Positions 36,649 through 46,383 are shown, counted from the first letter of the stretch. The stretch: 64,000 nucleotides of DNA from Nannocystis sp. RBIL2 (GCF_026626745.1 NZ_JAPNJW010000001.1:6170001-6234000); one strand, 5' to 3'. A program made the numbers and translations. Notes: generated by a model from the sequence alone, not told the origin.

Positions 36649-37533
36649 TCAGCCGAGTGCGGCGCGCAGGTGCACTGCGACGATGTCGGCGGCGGCGGCG
36701 ATCAGCTGGGGGTCGTCGTAGAAGTCGACCTGGCCCTGCGAGGTGAGCCAGTGGATCGCCTTGGGGCCGCCGAGCGCGGCGTGGAAGCTGCGGGCCAGGG
36801 CCGGGGCGAGCGCCTTTTCCGAGTGGACGATCGCAGTGGGCACGCGGATCCGCGGCGCCGCGGCCTGGGCGTCGTAGGGGATCGTGTGCTCGCGCGACAT
36901 CACCGCGAAGGCGTTGACGTAGTTGGCGACCGCGCCGCGCGGGGTGCCATAATAATTAAACGCCTCGGCGAGCGGCATGGCGACCTCGCCCTCGCCGACG
37001 GCGGGGATGGTGTCGACCTGGCCGGTGGCCTCCCAGCGCTCGCGCGCGGCCCGGCCGCTGGCGATCGTGGCCTCGAAGCCGGCCGGGCCCATCCATTTGA
37101 GCTGCATCGCCACGTCGTGGAAGAACCCGGCGACGGCCGCGAACGCGCGGATCCGGGGGTCCTCGGCGACCGCGCTGGCGACGTAGCCCGCGCCCGCGCA
37201 CACGCCCACTGCGCCGATCCGCCTGTCGTCGACGCGCTCGTGCGCCGCGAGGAAGTCGACCGCGGCGCGCAGGTCCTCGATCTTCTGCGGCGGCGACTCG
37301 TACTGGCGCGGCTGGCCGCCGCTCTCGCCGAAGAAGCGGTGGTCGAACGCGAGGGCGATGAAGCCCCGCTCGGCGAGCGCGCGGGCGTGGTTGCCCTGGG
37401 CCTGCTCCTTCACCGAGGTGAGCGGCCCGTCGACCACGACCGCCGGCAGTCGACCCTCACGCGCCGGGACGAACAAGTGGCCGACGATCGGCGCGCCGTG
37501 GGACTCGAAGGTGATGCGATGCGGGTCGACCAT
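36649..37533 (-). CDS. Alpha/beta hydrolase, YcjY/dienelactone hydrolase-like
   Basis: 294 residues, soluble. The nucleophile elbow is GVCAGAGY with Cys rather than Ser, as in dienelactone hydrolase-like YcjY proteins; DHRFFGESGG and the closing TSQGQVDFYDDP are also typical. The general His/Asp pair is probably His (IVHSEK) and Asp near the end. Substrate unknown. One patch (FNYYG, 36950-36962) uses A/T-ending codons. Confidence 0.88.
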   Translation of the reverse strand: MVDPHRITFESHGAPIVGHLFVPAREGRLPAVVVDGPLTSVKEQAQGNHARALAERGFIALAFDHRFFGESGGQPRQYESPPQKIEDLRAAVDFLAAHERVDDRRIGAVGVCAGAGYVASAVAEDPRIRAFAAVAGFFHDVAMQLKWMGPAGFEATIASGRAARERWEATGQVDTIPAVGEGEVAMPLAEAFNYYGTPRGAVANYVNAFAVMSREHTIPYDAQAAAPRIRVPTAIVHSEKALAPALARSFHAALGGPKAIHWLTSQGQVDFYDDPQLIAAAADIVAVHLRAALG

Positions 37534-37578
37534 GGCGCGACGCTACCACGCGCGCATGACGTTTTGCCGGCGCGCCCG

Positions 37579-39078
37579 TCACTCGATCGCGCCGATGTTC
37601 GGCGCGTCGCCGCGCGGCTGGCCGAAGAAGTCGTGGGCGGGGATGACGATGTCGGCGTCGCCGGGCCAGCCGGCGTCGACGAGCGGACTGCCGGCGGCGG
37701 GCGCGAACGCGTCGGCGGGCGGGTCGTCGCTCGCGGGTCCCTCGCCGCCGGCGATCGCGGCGAATCGGGGGTCCTCGGCGACGAGGTCGTGCGGGCCGTC
37801 CTGCCACTGTCCCAGGGAATAACCGAACAGGTTGTAGTCGCCGCGGTGCTCGGCCGGGTCGTACTCGCCGCCGATGTGCGTGTAGTTGATGCTGAGGACG
37901 ACGTTGTTGTAAAGGTCGAGGCCGCTGACGTTGACGCCGATCGACAGGCCGCCGTACGCGCCCTGGTGCAGGCCCCAGATCACGTTGTTCAGCACCCGGA
38001 CCTCGCGCGCGTCCTCGATGTAGGCGACGAACCCGGTCTCGGGGCTGTAGAGGATGTTGTTGGCGAGGAGCAGGTTCTCGCAGTACTCGCTCGCGCCCAT
38101 GCCGAGCTCGTCGGCCCAGTTGCCGAAGAACACCGCGGCGGTGCTGGCGACGTCGTAGATCATGTTGCCGACGATCTCGCTGTCCTTGACCGCGAACAGC
38201 TCGAGGCCGTCGCTGTGGCCGTTGTAGCAGGGGCCGCAGTCACCGTCGGTGCCGCAGCCGTGGAGCGCGTGCACGACGTTGCCGGTGAAGGAGAGGTTGA
38301 CGAGGCCGGCGGCCACGACACCATCGTCGGCGGCGTCGTGGATCTGGTTGCCGGCGACCACGACGTCGTCGCCGCTGATGCTCATGGCAGTGCAGGCGCC
38401 GCCGACGTGCTTGCCGCCGCGCTCGGCGAAGGCGCCGTCGACGTCGCTGCGCATGAAGTGGATCGCGGGCGCGGCGATGTCGACGACGGTGCTCTCGAAG
38501 CCGCCGACGACGCGCGTGGCGTCGCGGCCGTCGAACTCGTAGCGCCCGCTGGCGAAGCGCAGCTCGCCGAACACTGCCTCGCCGGCGGCAAACGCCGGGT
38601 CCCAGCCGACCTCCGTGCCGTGGTCGTCGGCGCCGGCCCGCACCACGCGGATGACTGCGTCACCGCTTTCGGGGTCGTCGAACTGGTAGGCGGGGTAGGT
38701 GCCGGTCGCGATGAAGTAGACGTGGCCGCGCACGAGCTCGGCCGGCAGCTCGGCCAGGGCGTCGTCCCAGTCGGCGCCGCTGCCGGTCGCGCCGGCGCGG
38801 ATATAATGACAGTCGTCGGCGCACGCGGTCGGCGGCGCGCCGGTGGTGCCGGTGTCGTCGCCGGTCGAGGTCGCGGGGCCGTCGGTGGTGGCGACGCCCG
38901 ACGGGTCCACGGTCGTGGTCGGTGGGTCGCTGTCGCTCGTCGTCGCGGAGGTCGACGCGGTCGTCGCCGCGCCCGTGCTCGACGGATCGTCGCTGTCGCT
39001 GCCACCGCCACCGCCACCGCACGCGCTCGTGAGCGCGACCGCGACGAACCACCCCGAGCTCGCGCATCGTGTTCGCAC
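37579..39078 (-). CDS. Right-handed beta-helix lipoprotein
   Basis: 499 residues from a GTG. Lipobox TSAC, Gly run, Thr/Ser linker to about residue 80, then parallel beta-helix repeats of the pectate-lyase/PbH1 type (VVVAGNQIHDAADDGVVAAG, LSFTGNVVHAL, SEIVGNMIYDVAS, LLANNILYS, VRVLNNVIWG). Probably binds or cleaves a polysaccharide at the surface. The end (AFAPAAGSPLVDAGWP) is the usual closing motif of such proteins. Confidence 0.87.
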   Translation of the reverse strand: MRTRCASSGWFVAVALTSACGGGGGGSDSDDPSSTGAATTASTSATTSDSDPPTTTVDPSGVATTDGPATSTGDDTGTTGAPPTACADDCHYIRAGATGSGADWDDALAELPAELVRGHVYFIATGTYPAYQFDDPESGDAVIRVVRAGADDHGTEVGWDPAFAAGEAVFGELRFASGRYEFDGRDATRVVGGFESTVVDIAAPAIHFMRSDVDGAFAERGGKHVGGACTAMSISGDDVVVAGNQIHDAADDGVVAAGLVNLSFTGNVVHALHGCGTDGDCGPCYNGHSDGLELFAVKDSEIVGNMIYDVASTAAVFFGNWADELGMGASEYCENLLLANNILYSPETGFVAYIEDAREVRVLNNVIWGLHQGAYGGLSIGVNVSGLDLYNNVVLSINYTHIGGEYDPAEHRGDYNLFGYSLGQWQDGPHDLVAEDPRFAAIAGGEGPASDDPPADAFAPAAGSPLVDAGWPGDADIVIPAHDFFGQPRGDAPNIGAIE

Positions 39079-39245
39079 GCGGGCGATCGTATCACGCTCG
39101 CGCGGGCGAGCTCGCTCGTGCAGATCGTCGCAATTGTTTTCACCTCGACTTTCACTTTGTGTCGACGCGTTCCCAGCCGATTGCGAACGCCGGGGGCACT
39201 GGCCCTCGGGCGCGGTCGCTTGCCGGAGCGCGCAAGGAGTGGACG

Positions 39246-41270
39246 ATGCGAAGTGGAACCAGGCAGCGGCTGGCGGGTGTGACTTGCGGTCTTCTGACCC
39301 TCGGCGTGGCGCAGACGGTCCTCGCGGCCGATCAGTACCTCGAGCTCGAGCCGCCGAAGACGCTCACGGGCCGCGGATACGGCTACAACAGCATCAGCCG
39401 CGAATACGTGCTGCGCCAGTGTGTGCAGTTCGGCGCGGGCCTGCTCGACGGCTCGGGCGCGAGCGGCGACGAGTTCAAGTTCAGCTCGATCGTGTCCAAT
39501 TCGCAGCTGGCCGACGAGATGAACCTGGCGGTCAATACCAAGTTCTCGGCGTCGATGGGGCTCGTCAGCGCCAACGCCAGCTCGAAGGTCGACTTCTTCC
39601 AGACGACCAAGACCAACTTCAATACGCACACGATCCTCGCCAAGTACCACAACGTCGAGCCGATGAAGTTCGTCGCGGGCGACATCAACCTCAAGCCCGA
39701 GTACCTGGCGATGGTCGGCACGCCGGCGTTCCGCCAGCAGTGCGGCGACTACATCGTGATCGGCGAGCAGAAGGGCCGGTGGTTCTTCGGCACGGTCCAG
39801 CTGTCGGTGCGCGACACCCTGACGGAGAGCAAGCTGGCGGCCAGCGGGGTGATCGGGGTCGAGTACGCGACCATGAACGCCGAGGTCGGCGTCAGCACGA
39901 TCAACAAGCTCAAGCAGGCCAGCAACACCCAGGACCTCGAGATCCACGTCACCTCGAGCGGGACGAGCAGCGCCAGCCTGTCGGTCGACCAGTTCTTGCA
40001 GCAGGTGCAGGCGTTCCCCGGCCAGAACGGGGCCAAGCAGACGTTCAAGCTGATGGCGGTGCCGTATGAGGACATCGTCGCCAACTGGCCGGTGGGCAAT
40101 CCGCTGGCGCCGCTGACCTCCGAGCAGAAGCTGACGAAGCTGGCCGAGGCGGCGTGGGGGCTGACCGCGCTGATCGACGACTCGGACTTCATGGTCCAGA
40201 ACGCCAAGCTGTTCGCGCTCGGGACCACGCCGGCCAAGCGCGAAGCTCGGATCGCCTACATCAAGTCGCGGCGGACCTTCTACCAGGCCCAGCTCGCCGA
40301 CATGCGCAACCGGGCGCGCGACTGCGACGTCGACTGGGCGGGCAAGCCGGCCTGCGAGTCGCTGTACAACACGTGGAAGGACTTCGAGGACTTCGTGGTC
40401 GCCGAGTACGATCAATTCCCGATGCGCTACGTGTCGGAGTGCTACGCGGCGCGCGACGCCAGCGACGGGATCCGCAGCAAGCTGAGCCAGGCGCTGGCGA
40501 CCACCACGGGCCAGTTCAGCAACACCAAGGGCGACCGCGAGATGGGCGGCGGGCCGGTCAACTTCAGCGCCAACCTGACGTTCAAGTCCGACCACACGGG
40601 CGGCGACCCGCTCGACGTGCGCAAGCTGCTGTCGACGCTGAAGATCCGGATGGAGGAGTCGAAGGCCGACCACACCACCTTCGAGACCACGCTGAAGACG
40701 CCGGTGTTCGACCTGGCGGCGCCGACGCCGGGTGAGACGCTGGCCCAGTGCTCGTACGCGGGCACCGGCGTGAAGGCGGCCTTCGTCTCCCCCGACGTCG
40801 CGGCGGTCTGCGCGCCGCTGAAGGTGCTCAACAAGAAGGCCTACGACGACTGCGTCGCGGGGCTCCAGAACATCAAGTACCACGGCATGCTCAGCGGCAA
40901 GACCGGCGAGGACCCGCGCACCGAGACGTTCAACAAGAACTCGCGCGGCGTGCTGACCTCGATGAAGTGCACGGTCGACTCGAGCTCCGGCAACGACACG
41001 CCGATGATCGGCTGCCAGTCGATCGACCTGCGATCGATCCAGCTCGACCTCGTCAACCGCCAGGACGTCGTCGCCGACAACTGGGTCGCGCCCAAGCAGA
41101 CCGACGTCAAGAAGCTGACGCCGCTCATCAAGCCGACGATGCAGCGCAGCAACGCGCTGCGCAAGCTGATCAAGCCGGCGACCGCGGTGGCGGCCAAGGC
41201 CTCGCGCTGCGCCGAGGGCCTCGTCAGCGTCGCGGGGCAGTGCTTGCCGAAGCTGAAGAAGACCCGGTGA
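39246..41270 (+). CDS. Secreted protein with MACPF-like features
   Basis: 674 residues with a Sec signal peptide (cleavage near VLA-AD). Residues 30-230 resemble the bacterial MACPF/perforin-like fold: GRGYGYNS near the start, and CGDYIVIGEQKGRWFFGTVQ at the place of the MACPF signature; Ser/Thr-rich amphipathic stretches could be membrane-inserting hairpins. The C-terminal half is helical and then beta-rich with paired cysteines. The fold call is tentative. AAGGAG precedes the ATG. Its 3' end overlaps the convergent fusion gene by 47 bp. Confidence 0.7.
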   Translation: MRSGTRQRLAGVTCGLLTLGVAQTVLAADQYLELEPPKTLTGRGYGYNSISREYVLRQCVQFGAGLLDGSGASGDEFKFSSIVSNSQLADEMNLAVNTKFSASMGLVSANASSKVDFFQTTKTNFNTHTILAKYHNVEPMKFVAGDINLKPEYLAMVGTPAFRQQCGDYIVIGEQKGRWFFGTVQLSVRDTLTESKLAASGVIGVEYATMNAEVGVSTINKLKQASNTQDLEIHVTSSGTSSASLSVDQFLQQVQAFPGQNGAKQTFKLMAVPYEDIVANWPVGNPLAPLTSEQKLTKLAEAAWGLTALIDDSDFMVQNAKLFALGTTPAKREARIAYIKSRRTFYQAQLADMRNRARDCDVDWAGKPACESLYNTWKDFEDFVVAEYDQFPMRYVSECYAARDASDGIRSKLSQALATTTGQFSNTKGDREMGGGPVNFSANLTFKSDHTGGDPLDVRKLLSTLKIRMEESKADHTTFETTLKTPVFDLAAPTPGETLAQCSYAGTGVKAAFVSPDVAAVCAPLKVLNKKAYDDCVAGLQNIKYHGMLSGKTGEDPRTETFNKNSRGVLTSMKCTVDSSSGNDTPMIGCQSIDLRSIQLDLVNRQDVVADNWVAPKQTDVKKLTPLIKPTMQRSNALRKLIKPATAVAAKASRCAEGLVSVAGQCLPKLKKTR

Positions 41271-44200
41271 CGGTCGGCTCGGGCGCGGCGGAGGGCTGCT
41301 TCGCCGCGTTGGGCCCGGGCACCTCCGCCGGGTCGGTCAGGACCGTGCGGTACTTCTGCTTGCCCTTGTCGTCGTGGTAGCGGGCCACGACCGAGCCGTC
41401 CTGCTTGACCTCCAGCACCCCGTAGTTGGGGCCGTCGATGATGGCGAAGCCGCCGTGCTTGGCCACGTCGGGCACGTGCTGGGGCAGCATGTCCTCGAAC
41501 ACCCAGGCGTCGAGCGGGCCGGCGACGAGCTCGTGGATCCCCGTCTCGCGGTCGACGATGTGCCACGCGAGGTGGTAGTCGCCGGACAGGACGATCACCG
41601 TGCCCGGGGGTTCGCTGGCGAACACGGTGCGCAGCTCGTCGCGCTCTTCGGGGTAGGCGTGCCAGCTGTCCTTGCCGAACGGGACGAACATCGGCACGCT
41701 GGAGACCACCAGCTTGGTGCGCGCGGTCGACGTCTTCAGCGAGGTGACGAGCCACTCCTTCTGCGCCTCGCCGAGCATGGTCTTGCCGGGGCCGGGCAGG
41801 TCGCGGAAGCTGCGGACGTCGAGCATGAACACCTCGACCTGCGGGGCCGGGCGGAACGAGCGGTAGAGGCCGACGTCGTCGGGGTCGGCGCTGCGCACCG
41901 GCCACTGCTCGCGGAACACCTGGCGGGCGACGGCGATGTTCTCGGTCTCGCGGTGGGCGTTGTTGCTGATCTCGTGGTCGTCCCAGACCGCGACGGTCGC
42001 GGTCGAGGCGAGGAACGACTGCAGGGCCTCGTCGCGGCGGACCAGCTTGTGGCGGGCGCGGTAGGTCTTGAGGTCCTTGCCCTTGTTCTTCTTCGGGATG
42101 TCGGCGTACATGGTGTCGCCGAGCATCAGGAACACGTCGGGCTTCTCGCGCTTGAGCGGGCCGAAGATCTGGAACGGGGCGTTGTCGGCCAGCAGGTCGG
42201 CGCTCCAGGCGATCTTGATGTTGCGCGGCTTGTCGGGCGCGGTCGTGAAGTTGGCGGTGTCGCTGACCAGGCGCTCGCCCTCGTGGGTGAGGACTGCGCG
42301 GTACCAGTAGCGCGTGCCCGGGCTGAGGCCGGTGACGTCGACGATGCGGACGTGATCGCCCTCGGGGGTGACGTCCTTGGCGGAGGTCTCGAGCGCGTCC
42401 TTGAACCTGGCGTTCTTGGCCAGTTCGAAGTGGATCGGCGCCGGCAGGGTCGAGCGGGCCCACAGGATGACCGAGTCCTGGGCGACCTCGAAGGCGGCGG
42501 GCTTGGCGGCGAACAGCGGCCTCGGCGGCTTGGGCTTGGCGCGGTCGGCGTTGAGCGCGTCGAGCAGGTCCTCGAGGTCGTCGGCGACGTCGGGACGGGT
42601 CGACAGCGCGCTCTGCTCCTCCTTGGGGTCGTTCTCGAGGTCGAACAGCTGGGCGGTGTCGTTCTTGAGGTCGCGGATCAGCTTCCAGCGGCCGTGGATG
42701 ACGGCCTGCAGGTCGGTGGTGCGCTGGGCCTGGTTCGACATGTAGCGGTGCAGCTCGGTGAACACCGGCCGCTCCGCGGGATAGGTGCCGTCCTCGATCA
42801 GCGGCAGCAGGTTGACGCCGTCGATGCCGGTGAGGTCGCCGCCGGCGAGGGCGAGCATGGTGGCGGTGGCGTCGAGCGTCGACACCGGCTGGCGGAACAC
42901 CTGGCCGCCGCGGCCGGGCAGGCACATCATCATCGGCACGCGCACCTGCTCCTCGTACAGCGAGGTGCCGTGGGTGTTGTTGCGGTGGTCGCCGAGCGCC
43001 TCGCCGTGGTCGGCGACCAGGAAGATCGCGGTCTTGTCGCGCAGGCCGCGTTGCTCGAGGCCGTCGATGAATTCGCCGATCGCCCCGTCCATCGTCTGCA
43101 CGAGCTCGGCGTAGGCCTCGCGGTCGCCGTGCGACTCGTGCGGGTCGAACAGGTGGATCCACTGGAAGAACCGCTTGCCCTTGGCCTTGTCGAGCTGCTT
43201 CAGCGCGAGCGGCAGGACCTTGGGGCTGGCCGGCTCGCGGAAGCTCATGGTGTTGAAGTCGGTGTATTCGTCGAAGCCGGGGTCGAAGCCGGCGTCCTTG
43301 CGGAAGAACCGGCTGTAGCCGTCCCACGGGGTCGCGAGCGTGCGCAGGCCGGCGCCCTTCATCCGCTGGGCCAGGTTGCCCTCGGGCGGGATCTGCGGGA
43401 TCGTGGTGTATTGCACGCCGTTGGTGAGGCCGCGGATGTCCTTGGCGGTGGCGGTGTTGGGATTGATCAACTTGCCGTCCCACATCCACAGGTCCCATTG
43501 AATGTGGGCGCTGTAGCGGCCTAACATCAATGCGCCCATGCCGATCGCGGTGCGCGAGCCGGGGGCGTAGGCGTGGCGGAAATCGGCGCACTGGGCCCCG
43601 AGCGCCGAGAGGCGGGGGGCGGCGCTCTTGTCGGTATTGTCGGGGTCGGGCAGGGCGTCGGCGCGGAGGGCGTCGACGCTGATCAGGATGATGTTCCAGT
43701 CGTTCTTCGGGGCCTTGACGTCGTGGTAGAGCGGGTGGTCGAGCTCCTTGAGGTGGCCGCGGGTGCGGCCCTCGCCGCGCCGGAGGTAGCGCATCATCGA
43801 GGTGCCGACCGTCGAGTCGCCGACCTGGGCGCGGAAGCCCCGGTCGCTGGCGTAGCCGCCGAACGCGACCACGGCGAAGCCGGCGGCCGCGGCGGCGACG
43901 AGGCCGAGGGCGAGGCCGCCGGCGCGCGCGAGCTTGCGAAGGGTGGCCGGGGCGACGCGCCAGCGCTCGAGCTGGAGCTGGGCGAGGCAGCGGCTCAAAG
44001 CGGCGTCGAGGCTGAGGACCGCGACGAGCTGCAGCCACAAATGGACGGCGGGGTAGAGGCCGACCATGAAGCGGCGGTCGGCGAACATGAAGCCGAGGCC
44101 GACCAGCGCCGCCAGGCCGCTCCAGGCCGCCCACCAGCGCGAGCGCGGGGCGGCGCCGACCCGGCTGGCCACGCGCGCGCCCCATGGCAGCAGCAGCGCC

Positions 44201-44742
44201 AGCGAGACGGCCCAGGTGCCGAACCAGAGCACGGCGTGCAGGCGCTCGGTGCCGGGGCGGACGACCGCGAAGGTGTCCTCGGAGACATGTACGTAGAGAA
44301 AGAGGGCGACCAGCTCGATGGCGGCGACGGCGGTGGCGAGCCAGAAGCGCGGGTCCTCCGGGGCGCCGAGGCGCGGGGCCAGGCGCTCGACCGCGACCAC
44401 CACTGCGACCGCGAACACGAGTCCGGCGGGCAGCGCGACGGTCAGCGCCGCCGGCGACTGGAGGCCGAGGATCAGCGCGGTCAGCAGCAGCAGCGGGGCG
44501 GTCATGATCAGCGCCGCGACCCGCCGCAGCCTGCGGACGGTCAGCCCGCCCGCCGGGAGCACGGCGCCGACCAGGTCGAGGGCGACGAAGCCGGCGACGA
44601 GGAAGGCGGCGCCGCCGAACAGGAACAGCCCGAGCAGCGGCGAGCTCAGGCCGTCGGGGGCGACGAGGCATCCGAGCGCCACTGCGGTGGCGAGCGATGC
44701 CGAAAATCGGTACTTCGAGGTCGTCTCGGCGATAGAAAGCAT
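41224..44742 (-). CDS. Membrane protein-sulfatase-PhoD phosphatase fusion
   Basis: 1172 residues. Residues 1-300 carry about nine hydrophobic helices. Residues about 350-680 are an alkaline-phosphatase-superfamily sulfatase domain: SVDALRAD, LVADHGEALGDH and HGTSLYEEQVRVP keep the metal ligands, but the nucleophile region APGSRTAIGMGALMLGRY lacks the Cys/Ser-x-Pro-x-Arg motif and leaves a Thr there. Residues about 715-790 are a PhoD N-terminal beta domain, and 795-1115 a PhoD phosphodiesterase with LGDTMYADI, VWDDHEISNN and LSGDYHLAWH intact. Probably an envelope enzyme acting on phosphate or sulfate esters. Confidence 0.85.
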   Translation of the reverse strand: MLSIAETTSKYRFSASLATAVALGCLVAPDGLSSPLLGLFLFGGAAFLVAGFVALDLVGAVLPAGGLTVRRLRRVAALIMTAPLLLLTALILGLQSPAALTVALPAGLVFAVAVVVAVERLAPRLGAPEDPRFWLATAVAAIELVALFLYVHVSEDTFAVVRPGTERLHAVLWFGTWAVSLALLLPWGARVASRVGAAPRSRWWAAWSGLAALVGLGFMFADRRFMVGLYPAVHLWLQLVAVLSLDAALSRCLAQLQLERWRVAPATLRKLARAGGLALGLVAAAAAGFAVVAFGGYASDRGFRAQVGDSTVGTSMMRYLRRGEGRTRGHLKELDHPLYHDVKAPKNDWNIILISVDALRADALPDPDNTDKSAAPRLSALGAQCADFRHAYAPGSRTAIGMGALMLGRYSAHIQWDLWMWDGKLINPNTATAKDIRGLTNGVQYTTIPQIPPEGNLAQRMKGAGLRTLATPWDGYSRFFRKDAGFDPGFDEYTDFNTMSFREPASPKVLPLALKQLDKAKGKRFFQWIHLFDPHESHGDREAYAELVQTMDGAIGEFIDGLEQRGLRDKTAIFLVADHGEALGDHRNNTHGTSLYEEQVRVPMMMCLPGRGGQVFRQPVSTLDATATMLALAGGDLTGIDGVNLLPLIEDGTYPAERPVFTELHRYMSNQAQRTTDLQAVIHGRWKLIRDLKNDTAQLFDLENDPKEEQSALSTRPDVADDLEDLLDALNADRAKPKPPRPLFAAKPAAFEVAQDSVILWARSTLPAPIHFELAKNARFKDALETSAKDVTPEGDHVRIVDVTGLSPGTRYWYRAVLTHEGERLVSDTANFTTAPDKPRNIKIAWSADLLADNAPFQIFGPLKREKPDVFLMLGDTMYADIPKKNKGKDLKTYRARHKLVRRDEALQSFLASTATVAVWDDHEISNNAHRETENIAVARQVFREQWPVRSADPDDVGLYRSFRPAPQVEVFMLDVRSFRDLPGPGKTMLGEAQKEWLVTSLKTSTARTKLVVSSVPMFVPFGKDSWHAYPEERDELRTVFASEPPGTVIVLSGDYHLAWHIVDRETGIHELVAGPLDAWVFEDMLPQHVPDVAKHGGFAIIDGPNYGVLEVKQDGSVVARYHDDKGKQKYRTVLTDPAEVPGPNAAKQPSAAPEPTVTGSSSASASTAPRR
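44274..44287. repeat. TGTCY-N4-RGACA palindrome copy 9 (inside fusion gene)
   Basis: TGTCCTCGGAGACA; on the minus strand it codes for Val-Ser-Glu-Asp after a membrane helix of the sulfatase-PhoD protein. Confidence 0.5.
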
Positions 44743-45184
44743 GGCGGTCAGCGAGTCCGCGGCGAAAAAACCGCAGGCAAAGTCAAGTCAAGTCAGGTGC
44801 GCCGATTCGCGGGCGAGTGCAGCTTCGAGGTCCCACGACGGCGCGGTCGCGGGGCCGCTGCGCGCTCAGGCACGCGATCGCTCGATCGCCCGCGAGACCG
44901 CCATACGAACTGTCAGTAAGAAGAAGTTAAGTGGCATTGCTCGTGAGGCTACCTGGGCTACGGTCGCAGTCAAGGCAAATCCCGCCGGCGAAGGCCCCGC
45001 TCTCGGGCCCGGCCCGAGGTCGCCCCGCCGCGATTGCCCGCGCAAAGTTCCGGTGTCCCCAGGGGCGCGAAAGGAGCCGGCGGAACCGCGATGCGCGAAA
45101 CCGAGCGCCGCTCGCCGCGGTGCCGCGAATGGTGAGACCTGGCAATGTCGAGAGCGCCGCGAGTACGCACATTGCGAGCGGCGC
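44743..45184. other. 442-bp intergenic stretch
   Basis: No convincing gene. Three tandem AAGTC units (44779-44793) lie 37-51 bp upstream of the sulfatase-PhoD start and read GACTT on its strand, giving TTGACT words that could serve as a -35 box or a regulator site. The rest shows no coding bias. Confidence 0.4.
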
Positions 45185-45706
45185 TCACGACAGTCCATAT
45201 GCGTCGAGCCCGAGCGCGGCGACGACCTGCTCGACCGCGGCGGCGTCGCCGAGCCGCGCGGTGTCGACGACGACCCGCGGCGCGGCCAGCCACGGCGCGA
45301 ACTCCCGCGCCTCGACGTCGCGCCAGGCGGGCAGGACGTGGCCGGCGATGTCGGCGACGCGGGCCTCGACGCGGCGCCGGTGCTCGCGGCGATCGCCGCA
45401 GACGACCTCGACGTCGCAGCAGGCGACGCCGGCGGCGCGGGCGAGGTCGTGCCAGGCGGTGCGGGTGGCGGCGATCGGGTTGACCGCGTCGGCGACGACG
45501 GTGAAGCCGCCGGCGAGCAGATCACCGGCGAGCGCGCGGGCGACGGCGTAGCCGCGACCGCCGAGGTCCGCGGCCGGCAGACCGTCGCGCACCAGCGCCT
45601 GCTCGATGGTGTCGATGCGCAGGTGGACGCCGCCGGTGCGCGCGGCCAGAGCCCGCGCGAGGGTGGTCTTGCCGACGCCAGGGAGGCCCGAGAGCGCGAT
45701 CAACAC
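45185..45706 (-). CDS. P-loop kinase-like ATPase
   Basis: 173 residues. Walker A GLPGVGKTTLA at residue 7 and a short nucleoside-kinase/AAA_33-like layout (LRIDTIEQALVRDG, VVADAVNPIAATRTAW). Likely phosphorylates a small molecule, perhaps an antibiotic or nucleoside; substrate unknown. A GTG at 45706 starts the chain. It stands alone on this strand. Confidence 0.88.
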   Translation of the reverse strand: MLIALSGLPGVGKTTLARALAARTGGVHLRIDTIEQALVRDGLPAADLGGRGYAVARALAGDLLAGGFTVVADAVNPIAATRTAWHDLARAAGVACCDVEVVCGDRREHRRRVEARVADIAGHVLPAWRDVEAREFAPWLAAPRVVVDTARLGDAAAVEQVVAALGLDAYGLS

Positions 45707-45835
45707 CCGGCTCAGAGTGCCATGATTGGCGCCCGACCCGGGCGACCGCGGACGTCGGCGCGGGCCCGGCGATCGCCCCTAGGAGGCCTCTCAGGTGCGA
45801 AGCGCGATTCCGCGCAACTGGTATTCACTCCAGAG

Positions 45836-45865
45836 TTGACCGTACAACGTTTCGACTTCTAACTT
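45836..45865 (+). promoter_or_regulatory. Promoter-like -35/-10 pair upstream of the winged-helix-like gene
   Basis: TTGACC at 45836-45841 and TAACTT at 45860-45865, 18 nt apart, about 40 bp before the next start codon. In a GC-rich background the pair stands out; it is a guess from sequence alone. Confidence 0.35.
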
Positions 45866-45903
45866 GACGCTGAGCGCCGATCGCGTTAGCCCGCAATCAC
45901 TGC

Positions 45904-46251
45904 ATGGCCGAGATGCCCCGAGAGCTGTTCTCCGCGACCTCCGCCGAGGGTGACCCGCTGACGCCGGGCGCCAAGGTCGTGCTCGCGTACTTGTGGACGT
46001 TCGTCGACGCGAACCTGGCCGCGACCTACCGCAACCGCAAGGGCCCGGCCAAGGCGCCGCGGGTGATCCTCGACCCCGATGAGATCGGCAAGGTGTTCCA
46101 GATCGACGCCGAGGCGGTCCGCCGCCACCTGCGCGCGCTCAAGGACGCCGGCTATGCGGTCCACCACCAGGACGACGCCGACAGCTCGCTGGCCCTGCTC
46201 GACGGCAAGCACCGCGACGAATACCTCAAGGTGTTCGGGCCCAAGGCCTGA
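45904..46251 (+). CDS. Small protein with winged-helix-like region
   Basis: 115 residues, soluble. The middle (DPDEIGKVFQIDAEAVRRHL and RALKDAGYAVHH) has the shape of a winged helix-turn-helix with a following wing; no other motif. It could be a DNA-binding or accessory protein, but I do not recognise a family. An ATG at 45913 is an alternative start. Confidence 0.75.
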   Translation: MAEMPRELFSATSAEGDPLTPGAKVVLAYLWTFVDANLAATYRNRKGPAKAPRVILDPDEIGKVFQIDAEAVRRHLRALKDAGYAVHHQDDADSSLALLDGKHRDEYLKVFGPKA

Positions 46252-46383
46252 GCGGCGAATCGCCGCAGGGCTGGGGCGCCGATCGGCGCGCTGCCGCGGC
46301 AATTATTGTGAGCGGCCGGTTCGATTCGAAAAGTTCTTTGGGGCATGTCGGATGGGGCATGCCTCGAGGGCCAGGCGAGTGGC

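Noticed and set aside
32999..36721. A 1240-codon plus-strand frame antisense to the GT-C-like and lipoprotein genes
   Set aside because: Asp/Glu/Arg/Gly-rich shadow; the minus strand carries clear membrane helices, a lipobox and normal codon bias.
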